Part shown: piece by piece, positions 1-4,985 of the stretch
Position numbering within the stretch: the first letter of the stretch is position 1
How the letters are laid out: every line of letters starts with the position of its first letter
Source: Deltaproteobacteria bacterium
GTDB taxonomy: Bacteria > Bdellovibrionota_B > Oligoflexia > Oligoflexales > Bog-1112
Assembly: GCA_016186945.1 (NCBI GenBank)
Contig: JACPKR010000017.1
Location: forward strand, 1-5,125
Direction: 5' to 3'
Length of the DNA stretch: 5,125 bases
The notes under the pieces: model-generated
Seen by the model: the letters and a program-made list of their open reading frames with translations, nothing else
Database searches by the model: none
Told to the model about the DNA's origin: nothing
Program-made: the position numbers and the translations under genes

Positions 1-137
1 AACCTTTTCATGGTTGCAGAGAAAATTTCGACGAATTGCTGTTCGTTGGGAAAGACTTCCGAGCTGCTTTGACGGATTTGTTGCCTTGGCAATCATCATG
101 CTTTGGATCGGAAAAATCTGTTTAGTGAGATAGGTTC
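1..137 (+). mobile_element. 3' end of an IS5-family insertion sequence
   Basis: The transposase stop at 131-133 is followed almost at once by what looks like the element terminus: read inwards from about 137, the minus strand is GAACCTATCTCACTAAA. IS5-family elements commonly end within a few bases of the transposase stop, with short terminal inverted repeats of this kind. The exact boundary (about 136-138) is inferred because the other end and the target duplication are not in the window. The element lies inside the 3' part of the kinase-like gene and supplies its last codons and stop. Confidence 0.65.
2..133 (+). CDS. IS5-family transposase, C-terminal fragment
   Basis: The reading frame is open from the window edge to a TAG at 131-133 and gives 43 residues. 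They contain WLQRKFRRIAVRWERLP followed by SCFDGF and a hydrophobic tail. This is the typical C-terminus of IS5-family DDE transposases, where the segment follows the catalytic glutamate region and the last helix packs on the RNase H-like core. The enzyme would cut and join the IS ends; the catalytic residues lie outside the window. The first base is simply the window edge, not a start. The last codons overlap, on the opposite strand, the stop of the kinase-like gene (122-124), because that stop is supplied by the IS end. The family call rests on remembered consensus, not on a search. Confidence 0.82.
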   Translation, partial: TFSWLQRKFRRIAVRWERLPSCFDGFVALAIIMLWIGKICLVR

Positions 138-1912
138 ATAGAATGTCTGTCAGCATCCATGAAAGCTTGAGCTGCCTCAATACCTGTGTAACCGCCGGGC
201 TTTTCAGCCTCAGCTAAAATCTCAGGAGACCAATAGCCGCTTGTACCGCGAGGGTTGTCAAACTTTAGAGATATAATCTGTTGCCGAACTTGCTTTGTCA
301 CAGGGTCTGTTAGTGCTTTCATCTCCATAATTTCACCTGCGTCCGACTCAAGAATCACTCGACTAAATCCAAAGTCGATAAAGGCTGCTCGGGTACCTTC
401 CTGATCCAAAACCACATTGGCAGGCTTGATATCTCCATGGAAAAATTTGAGTTGATATTGTTTCCCCCGAATTGTCACGGGATAACCCTTTTGATAACTT
501 TGCAATTGGACTAGAAGGTTATTGACCAATTGCCTTTTCGTTTCCTGAACAACATCTCTGGACAAAAATGCCTTCCTAGCATCACCTCCACTTCGAATTT
601 CTACGATGGAAAAAAATCTCCTGGAGGGGGCATCTACGAAAGCTAAATAGGTTCTCACAAAGCCAGCATGAGGATAATGTATTGCAAATTCGTTCTGAAC
701 AAGAAACATCATTCGAGTATTTTCAGCTTCTTCAATTTCTTCTTTAGTTGTTAGAATTTCCTCCCTGAGAGCATATTTGTTCCCGTCAATTGTAACCTCC
801 TTCATTTTAGCAGAAGACCCTCTCGCAAATTCGGGGCCTTCGATATAACGATCTTTACTCGCCTTCAATTGTTCGAACAGCTCCCGTTCAAATTGATTTC
901 TTCTCACCCTAACGTCGAGAGAAAGAGTATCGAAGTCTTTGAAGGTTTCAACGCCCGTAGCATCCTTCGCTCGCAGGTCTGAAGCAGCGCCGGCACCCCC
1001 CCGGACTCCAGCACCGGGGGGTTTCACCCCATCGTCTCCAATCTCACTTCTTACACGCGGTTCCGCAGCCGCACCTTCAGGCGACGGCGACCTAGGCACA
1101 CGAGGAGAAGCGGGGCCTGCACCCTCTCCTAGCCCTCTGGCAGAGCCTGATAATTCGCTTCTAACAGGCTGCGAGTATAGAGGAACTTCGGCCGCTGGCT
1201 CCCAAGCGTAGCTTGCACCCTCTCCTAGCCCTTTGGCAGAGCCTGATGATCCTTCAAAAAGCGCAGCAGGACCTTCAGACGGCCCAGGCACACGAGGAGG
1301 AGCGATGTCTGCCCCAAGTTTGCCCGCTCGGAACATTCCCAAAGATGCACGCTCGGTAAGTTCGAGTCCCCTCGCATTCAGAGCCTCTCTAAACAGTCCG
1401 GCGTTGTCCATTTTTTTGAAATTGAACCCAAGGCTCGCTTCTTCTTCACAGTATTCAAAAACCACAAGTTCAGGACCTAGCTCATCGACCGGAGACCATT
1501 CCTTTTTAAGATTAGAGATGAAATAAAAACTCCTAACCGCTGCTCCAGAGAGTTTGTCAAAGAGAGCGACAGCGATACAAGATTCGTCCCATATTGTTCC
1601 TGTGCTAGCGTCTATCATCTTTCCATTGGGGAGTATGTCCAGAACGACTGACTTGTGTTTTTCAGCCGCAAGAAATTGAGCGTAGTTGACTGTGCCCAGG
1701 GGGGAAGATCCAGGATAGGATGCCGTCTCTGTCAGTTCAAAATCTTTGCTTTCCCCTTCCGCATTTGCTGACAACTTGTAGGAAATGCTCTCAAGTCTCG
1801 CGATTTCAGCAGCTTGTATCTCCGTCGCATATTTTTCCCGTTTGATTTTACACGCGGGCGCCAAAAGTTGAATTGCAAAAAAGCAGAGAAAAACGGAATG
1901 AATGCGTCTCAT
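122..1912 (-). pseudogene. Lipoprotein with Hanks-type kinase-like domain, 3'-truncated by IS
   Basis: This 596-residue reading frame starts at an ATG with a good AGAGGAG ribosome site six bases upstream. Residues 1-21 form a basic-hydrophobic signal peptide ending LLAPAC, so Cys21 is a likely lipidation site, although Ala at -3 is not the best lipobox residue; Lys22 at +2 would favour the outer membrane. Residues ~25-195 match nothing I recognise. Residues ~200-315 are a low-complexity Ala/Pro/Gly/Ser linker with internal repeats. Residues ~355-593 resemble a eukaryotic-like protein kinase: a glycine-loop-like ARGSSAKM (363-370), YALR (380-383) at the usual VAIK position, HGDIKPAN (492-499, catalytic Asp494), DFG (513-515) and an APE-like SPE (562-564). 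The frame then reaches DADRHSMN, equivalent to the helix-F Asp-x-x-Ser motif, and enters IS sequence, so helices G-I are lost. Kinase substrate is unknown. It is probably a broken gene, though a short exported product could still be made. Confidence 0.72.
1094..1300 (-). repeat. Imperfect internal repeats in the Ala/Pro/Gly-rich linker
   Basis: Within the linker-coding part of the lipoprotein gene, 1118-1151 and 1214-1247 match at 33 of 34 bases and lie 96 bp apart. They encode SGSARGLGEGA and SGSAKGLGEGA. A second pair, 1094-1107 and 1286-1299, is 192 bp apart, which is twice 96, and encodes the PRVP segments. The pattern suggests successive in-frame duplications of a unit of about 32 codons that have since diverged. 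The region looks richer in G and C than the flanking parts of the gene. Confidence 0.7.
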
Positions 1913-1918
1913 TAGTTG

Positions 1919-1925
1919 CTCCTCT
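1919..1925 (-). promoter_or_regulatory. Ribosome binding site of the lipoprotein kinase gene
   Basis: The minus strand reads AGAGGAG, then CAACTA, then the ATG at 1912-1910. A six-base spacer behind a near-consensus Shine-Dalgarno sequence fixes this start, and the signal peptide follows directly from it. I saw no convincing -35/-10 pair for this gene in 1926-2060. Confidence 0.75.
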
Positions 1926-2063
1926 ATTTTCTTGGTTTGGGATCGCCTCTGTCCTTTCCTTCATTTGAAGACGAAGACTTCTCTGAGCTGAATAAATCGG
2001 TTTACTTTACAATTTATTCTGGCACATCGATGCCGTTTTAGAAACAAGGTGGGTCCATTCCAT

Positions 2064-2096
2064 TATTGCGAGGAGGGCGAAGATCGAGGAAGCAAT
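2064..2096. repeat. ATTGC...GCAAT dispersed palindromic repeat
   Basis: The segment begins ATTGCGAGGAGGGCGAAG and ends GAAGCAAT, followed by CCAG. It closely resembles the intergenic palindrome of the form ATTGCGAGGAGCGAAGCGACGAAGCAAT, found in many copies in diverse bacterial genomes, including several proteobacterial lineages. Only the outer five bases on each side (ATTGC/GCAAT) pair perfectly here; the interior has diverged. It lies in the ~300-bp divergent intergenic region (1913-2211), which otherwise shows no gene on either strand. Confidence 0.6.
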
Positions 2097-2135
2097 CCAG
2101 TCTAACATGTCTCATAAAGTTGGTGCCATTAAGGC

Positions 2136-2165
2136 TTGACCTTTTGCGACATATCAATATGTATA
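2136..2165 (+). promoter_or_regulatory. Probable sigma70-type promoter of the sugar transporter gene
   Basis: TTGACC at 2136-2141 matches five of six bases of the -35 consensus. The A/T-rich stretch 2158-2167 offers TATGTA (16-base spacer) or TGTATA (18-base spacer) as the -10. Transcription would start near 2171, leaving a leader of about 40 bases. The ribosome site is weak (TGGA at 2202-2205, six bases before the ATG). I saw no operator. Confidence 0.45.
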
Positions 2166-2211
2166 TATGAACAGATTGCTTTAATTGTAAGCCTAACTTG
2201 GTGGAATCAGT

Positions 2212-2922
2212 ATGAGAAACCGTCAAACAGCATTCATTGCGGTCACTGCTCTTTTTTTTCTTTGGGGGTTCATCACATGTCTTAATGACATTCTCATCCC
2301 GCATCTCAAAAGCATCTTTTCTCTCAATTACACAGATGCAATGTTAGTGCAGTTTGCTTTTTTTTCAGCCTATTTCTTTTTTTCCCTACCGGCTGGCTAT
2401 ATCGTTAAACGCTTTGGATATCCTAACGGCCTCATGATTGGCCTAGTCACCGCCGGGGTGGGAGCTTTGACTTTTTACCCGGCAAGTTTGCTCCATTCTT
2501 ATGGTGTATTTCTGGCAGCTCTCTTTATTCTGGCATGTGGAATTACCCTATTACAAGTTTCAGCAAACCCGTACGCAACAGCCCTTGGTCCCAGAGAAAG
2601 CGCGTCTGCCCGTCTCAATTTTGCTCAAGCATTTAATTCATTAGGAACAACAATCGCGCCGGCGATTGGAGCCTATCTTATCCTGAGCACTGTGTCTCCC
2701 TCGTCAATCTCTTTTTTTAAGACAAACACCGATTTTCCCTATATTGCAATCGCCTTGTTTTTATTTGGAATGGTTTTCGTCTTTAAAAAATTGTCATTGC
2801 CCACAGTCACTGATGAAAGTTTGCAGCAAGACAATGTTGGAAATGTCGACAAAGGCCATGCGCTTCGTTACAAAAATCTATTCTGGGGTGTGTTCGCTAT
2901 ATTTTTCTACGTAGATAAATAA
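2212..2922 (+). pseudogene. FucP/GluP-family sugar:H+ symporter, N-terminal half only
   Basis: This is a major facilitator superfamily sugar permease of the fucose/glucose-galactose type, an inner-membrane proton symporter that normally has about 400-440 residues and 12 membrane helices. Diagnostic segments are FFLWGFITCLNDILIPHLK in helix 1 (15-33), PAGYIVKRFGYPNG (60-73) after helix 2, and QVSANPYATALG (115-126) followed by ARLNFAQAFNSLG (133-145) across helices 4-5. These are signatures of the family, but they do not separate fucose, glucose/galactose or N-acetylglucosamine carriers. Helices 1-6 are present and helix 7 starts at about 222. The native frame runs to Val234 (codon ending at 2913). 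The last two residues, Asp-Lys, and the TAA come from the repeat starting at 2914. With half the helices gone it cannot be a working carrier. The missing half is not in the window. Confidence 0.85.
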
Positions 2923-3053
2923 GTGAAATAAAGCCCGTTACACTTGGTGCTGACGGCCTTGTTTCTTTACAAGAATCCGTTTTTTCAAGGAAAGTTCCAA
3001 GATGTCTTATTTTTTTGTATGGTCGCAGACCGCGGGGAGGGTTGACGGGTTGG
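2914..3053. repeat. 140-bp direct repeat, copy A
   Basis: 2914-3053 is identical, by eye, to 4986-5125, which lies 2,072 bp downstream. The left boundary is sharp: 2913 is A and 4985 is G. The right limit is unknown because copy B is cut by the window end. Copy A breaks the sugar transporter gene on its left and leads into a PDZ-coding fragment on its right. It contains nested inverted repeats (AAATAAG 2917-2923 with CTTATTT 3006-3012; CTTGG 2943-2947 with CCAAG 2997-3001; CCTTG 2957-2961 with CAAGG 2986-2990) and codes for nothing recognisable. This suggests a non-coding, MITE-like or intergenic repeat. Its family is unknown to me. Confidence 0.9.
2954..2985 (+). terminator. Terminator-like hairpin inside repeat copy A
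   Basis: CTTGT (2958-2962) pairs with ACAAG (2969-2973) around a TTCTTT loop. CGG (2954-2956) pairs with CCG (2977-2979) across a small internal loop, and six T residues follow at 2980-2985. The shape is that of a Rho-independent terminator on the + strand, but the stem is short and A/T-rich. It would end transcription coming out of the truncated transporter gene. The same structure recurs at 5026-5057. Confidence 0.4.
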
Positions 3054-3107
3054 AATGTCTTATTTTTTTGTATGGTCGCAGACCGCGGGGAGGGTTGACG
3101 GGTTGGA
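3002..3107. repeat. 53-bp tandem repeat, two copies
   Basis: Unit 1 is 3002-3054 and unit 2 is 3055-3107, identical by eye. Each begins ATGTCTTA, contains a seven-T run (3010-3016 in unit 1), then GGTCGCAGACC, a small palindrome, and ends GACGGGTTGGA. The units are directly adjacent with no spacer, so this is a minisatellite rather than a CRISPR array. Unit 1 forms the right end of the 140-bp repeat copy A. In copy B the first unit begins at 5074 and the window stops within its last base, so the copy number there is unknown. Confidence 0.9.
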
Positions 3108-3342
3108 AGGGGGCGGCCCGGCACACAAAGCAGGAATGGAAATCGGCGATGTAATCATGACTGTAGGGGATCAGAAAATTTTCGACCTCAACCAACTGGA
3201 AAGCCTCTTGCTCCGAAAATCTTCAAAAGACACCCTGAAACTAACGATTTTTCGACGTACCAAAGGCAACATGGAAGTTAAAGTCACACTCGAAGAAACT
3301 CCGAAAAATCAAGAGCTGCCTATAGAAGACGGCCTACTTTGA
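3055..3342 (+). pseudogene. C-terminal PDZ domain fragment fused to repeat sequence
   Basis: The 95-residue open frame starts at the ATG of tandem unit 2, so residues 1-18 are translated repeat sequence, not native protein. From about residue 19, EGGGPAHKAGMEIGDVIMTV begins the second half of a PDZ domain, a peptide-binding module. It is followed by KIFDLNQLESLL and a beta strand KLTIFRR, ending at a TGA after a short tail. GxPAxxAGxxxGDVI is typical of PDZ domains at the C-terminus of HtrA/DegP-type periplasmic serine proteases and related membrane proteases. The parent gene is missing, including any protease domain and the PDZ carboxylate-binding loop, so I cannot name it. There is no good ribosome site before the ATG. 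It is most likely a dead gene end brought against the repeat by insertion plus deletion, or by recombination between repeats. Confidence 0.75.
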
Positions 3343-3466
3343 CTTTTTTTCCGGACTCCTTTTTTAAGGTGATACATCGGTGGAGAATAAATTTCAGTAC
3401 TACTTCAAGAATCTTTTGCCAGTGAAAGACCTATGCAAGGGGTTGGTGTTGAGGATAAGCTGACCC

Positions 3467-3475
3467 TGTTACAAT
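3467..3475 (+). promoter_or_regulatory. Probable extended -10 promoter of the R-M operon
   Basis: TGTTACAAT at 3467-3475 matches the extended -10 pattern TGnTAtAAT with one change. A partial -35, TTGAGG (3449-3454), lies 15 bases upstream, shorter than ideal, which an extended -10 can tolerate. Transcription would start near 3482, about 20 bases before the endonuclease start codon. The rest of 3343-3503 holds no recognisable gene, terminator or controller-protein operator. Confidence 0.4.
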
Positions 3476-3503
3476 GATGCACTAGGTATGAAAGCTGAAG
3501 GCC

Positions 3504-4091
3504 ATGGGAACAGAACTACTGCCACAAAACATACGAGATAACTATGAGTTACACGAGTGGAAGCATGCATGTGCCATCCTCAAACAAGACTTTCCCAATG
3601 AGTGGGAAGATGTCATCAAAGTCCTTACAGAGTTTCGTTTTCGCCGCAGCTGGGTAACGGTTGGCGGGGGCCGAAAATCAAAAATATCAGAAGCAATTGA
3701 TAGCAAATTATATTCACGCGGCTGGGTTGAAAAACAGTTTGATACTGAAATTGTCATTGATACACATCGGATTGAAAGCCCTACCCATCAGGTTGATTGT
3801 TTCAAAAACCGTGTTGCTTTAGAAATTGAATGGAACAACAAAGATCCGTTCTTTGATCGCGATCTGAATAACTTTCGGTTGCTCTTTGAACTCCGAGCTG
3901 TGTCAGTTGGTATTATCGTCACCCGCTGCGACAACTTGCAGGAAATTTTTACCGATTTGGGACGAGGCTCAAGTTTCGGCGCATCTACGACACACATGAG
4001 CAAGTTGCTGCCTCGCATTGAAGGCGGTAGTGGTGGCGGATGTCCTGTATTGGTTATTGGCATTTCCAAAAAGCTCTATATTGAGGACTAA
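3504..4091 (+). CDS. BglII-family Type II restriction endonuclease
   Basis: This 195-residue protein resembles the BglII/BstYI endonuclease family, whose members have about 200-225 residues and cut palindromic DNA as dimers. The centre holds VDCFKNRVALEIEWNNKD: Asp98, eight residues, Glu107-Ile-Glu109. This spacing matches the BglII metal-binding site Asp84-X8-Glu93-X-Gln95, with Glu in place of the final Gln. The flanking ISEAIDSKLYSRGW (61-74) and DPFFDRDLNNFR (114-125) are also typical of the family. The only in-frame ATG near the front is at 3504, because a TGA lies at 3489-3491. Its Shine-Dalgarno-like GAAGG (3497-3501) sits only two bases from the ATG, which predicts weak translation. 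The methyltransferase follows after one base. The gene is complete and the active site looks intact. BglII cuts AGATCT and BstYI cuts RGATCY, but the site of this enzyme cannot be read from sequence. Confidence 0.8.
   Translation: MGTELLPQNIRDNYELHEWKHACAILKQDFPNEWEDVIKVLTEFRFRRSWVTVGGGRKSKISEAIDSKLYSRGWVEKQFDTEIVIDTHRIESPTHQVDCFKNRVALEIEWNNKDPFFDRDLNNFRLLFELRAVSVGIIVTRCDNLQEIFTDLGRGSSFGASTTHMSKLLPRIEGGSGGGCPVLVIGISKKLYIED
4083..4087 (+). promoter_or_regulatory. Ribosome binding site of the methyltransferase, inside the endonuclease end
   Basis: GAGGA at 4083-4087 lies in the last codons of the endonuclease gene, five bases before the ATG at 4093. It supports the start at 4093 over an in-frame ATG at 4018, and it makes translational coupling between the two genes likely. 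It is clearly better placed than the ribosome site of the endonuclease. Confidence 0.65.
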
Positions 4092-4092
4092 T

Positions 4093-4770
4093 ATGACTAA
4101 GCCAAAACAACAATCGATTTCCGAGGCAGGTGCAGACCTTCTAGCACGGACTGCGGGCCAAACTTTCGCTACCATATTGGCAGATCCACCTTGGCAGTTT
4201 CAAAATAGAACAGGCAAGATGGCCCCAGAACATAAGCGTCTTAACCGTTATGGGACGATGGTTCTAAACGACATTCTTGCTTTACCTGTTGATCGACTGA
4301 CCGCTGATACAGCTCACCTCTATTTGTGGGTACCAAATGCGCTCTTGCCAGAGGGATTGCGAGTTTTAGAAGCGTGGGGATTTCAGTACAAAAGTAATTT
4401 AGTTTGGCACAAGGTTAGAAAAGACGGCGGCCCTGATGGTCGTGGCGTGGGATTTTATTTCCGCAACACAACCGAACTAATATTGTTTGGCGTAAAAGGA
4501 AAAAAAGCTAGAACACTTGCTCCTGGTCGTAGACAAGTAAATATCATTAGGAGCATGAAGCGTGAACACAGTCGTAAACCAGACGAGATGTACGAACTTG
4601 TCGAAACATGCAGCCCTGTGCCACGACTTGAACTCTTCGCACGTGGATCTCGTCCTGGCTGGACAACTTGGGGCAACCAAGCCGACGATTACTATCCAAA
4701 CTGGCCAACCTACAACAACCATTCTCAGTCCGAACCACAATCTGATCTATTTCTAACCAAAGCGACCTGA
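4093..4770 (+). CDS. MT-A70-family DNA adenine-N6 methyltransferase
   Basis: This 225-residue protein has the layout of MT-A70-type adenine-N6 methyltransferases. The catalytic DPPW is at 31-34, then HLYLWVPN (75-82), NLVWHKV (102-108), RNTTELILFGVKG (124-136) and, at the C-terminus, SRKPDEMYELVE (160-171) with RLELFARGSRPGW (178-190) and WGNQ. DPPW near the front and the AdoMet-binding ELFARG segment near the end is the permuted order of this class. It would use S-adenosylmethionine to methylate adenine in the host DNA site and so protect it from the partner endonuclease encoded just upstream. I start it at 4093 because of the GAGGA ribosome site and because 75 bases of the longer frame lie within the endonuclease gene. 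All key motifs are present. The role as R-M partner rests on adjacency; the family also includes orphan and phage methyltransferases. Confidence 0.88.
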   Translation: MTKPKQQSISEAGADLLARTAGQTFATILADPPWQFQNRTGKMAPEHKRLNRYGTMVLNDILALPVDRLTADTAHLYLWVPNALLPEGLRVLEAWGFQYKSNLVWHKVRKDGGPDGRGVGFYFRNTTELILFGVKGKKARTLAPGRRQVNIIRSMKREHSRKPDEMYELVETCSPVPRLELFARGSRPGWTTWGNQADDYYPNWPTYNNHSQSEPQSDLFLTKAT

Positions 4771-4772
4771 AG

Positions 4773-4960
4773 CCAACAAGTACTAAGACATGTTCTCTCA
4801 TAAGACTGACTGCTGTCTCAAAATCAGTGCCGTTGTGCTTAAGTGCTAAGGCCGCTGTTGTAATCCACAGGCTGCGCTCGCCATCCTCGACTTCCTCCGG
4901 TCTTTTCAGAGCCCCTCTGCTCTGGGAACCAGAGCAGAGGGACTCATTTCCGCCAATGCC
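4773..4960 (-). pseudogene. Possible coding remnant on the minus strand
   Basis: One minus-strand frame is open from 4960 back past 4773. Over about 4773-4915 it reads like real protein, with segments KRPEEVEDGERSLWITTAA and LALKHNGTDFETAVSLMREH. The balanced, charged composition and the G/C-rich third positions are unlike chance antisense translation. There is no start codon upstream, a strong hairpin (4909-4945) interrupts its front, and towards lower positions it runs into the antisense of the methyltransferase end without a natural stop. It could be a scrap of a gene that once stood next to the R-M operon. I do not recognise the protein, and a chance open frame remains possible. Confidence 0.3.
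4909..4945. terminator. Strong hairpin downstream of the R-M operon
   Basis: Thirteen bases at 4913-4925 (CCCTCTGCTCTGG) pair perfectly with 4929-4941 around a GAA loop. After one mismatch, GAG (4909-4911) pairs with CTC (4943-4945). It lies about 140 bases after the methyltransferase stop and could stop or protect transcripts from it. It has no T run on either strand (CATTTCC follows on +), so it is not a classical Rho-independent terminator. A palindromic intergenic repeat is an equally good reading. The rest of 4771-4985 shows only the possible minus-strand remnant. Confidence 0.5.
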
Positions 4961-4985
4961 CTACACTTTAGGAAGTTTGAGCACG

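Noticed and set aside
939-1526. Two plus-strand open frames (939-1211 and 1233-1526) rich in Pro, Ala and Ser.
   Set aside because: They are antisense to the G/C-rich linker of the lipoprotein gene, have low-complexity products, no ribosome sites and no recognisable domain.
2038-2304. A minus-strand open frame across the intergenic region and the transporter start.
   Set aside because: It overlaps the well-supported transporter N-terminus, crosses the palindromic repeat and promoter, and its product is not protein-like.
3002-3107. Possible CRISPR array.
   Set aside because: The two 53-bp units are directly adjacent with no unique spacers, and no cas gene is present.
2897-3195. Two minus-strand open frames with repeated QPVNPPRGLRPYKK segments.
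   Set aside because: They are translations of the 53-bp tandem repeat and the PDZ antisense strand. The internal similarity comes from the DNA repeat, not from a protein family.
4018-4092. Longer methyltransferase start at the in-frame ATG 4018.
   Set aside because: It would overlap the endonuclease gene by 74 bases, adds a hydrophobic stretch not typical of the family, and lacks the good ribosome site found before 4093.
3542-4801. Several open frames antisense or shifted within the endonuclease and methyltransferase genes.
   Set aside because: They overlap two genes with clear catalytic motifs and have no domain or start signal of their own. Only the part beyond 4773 on the minus strand was kept, as a possible remnant.
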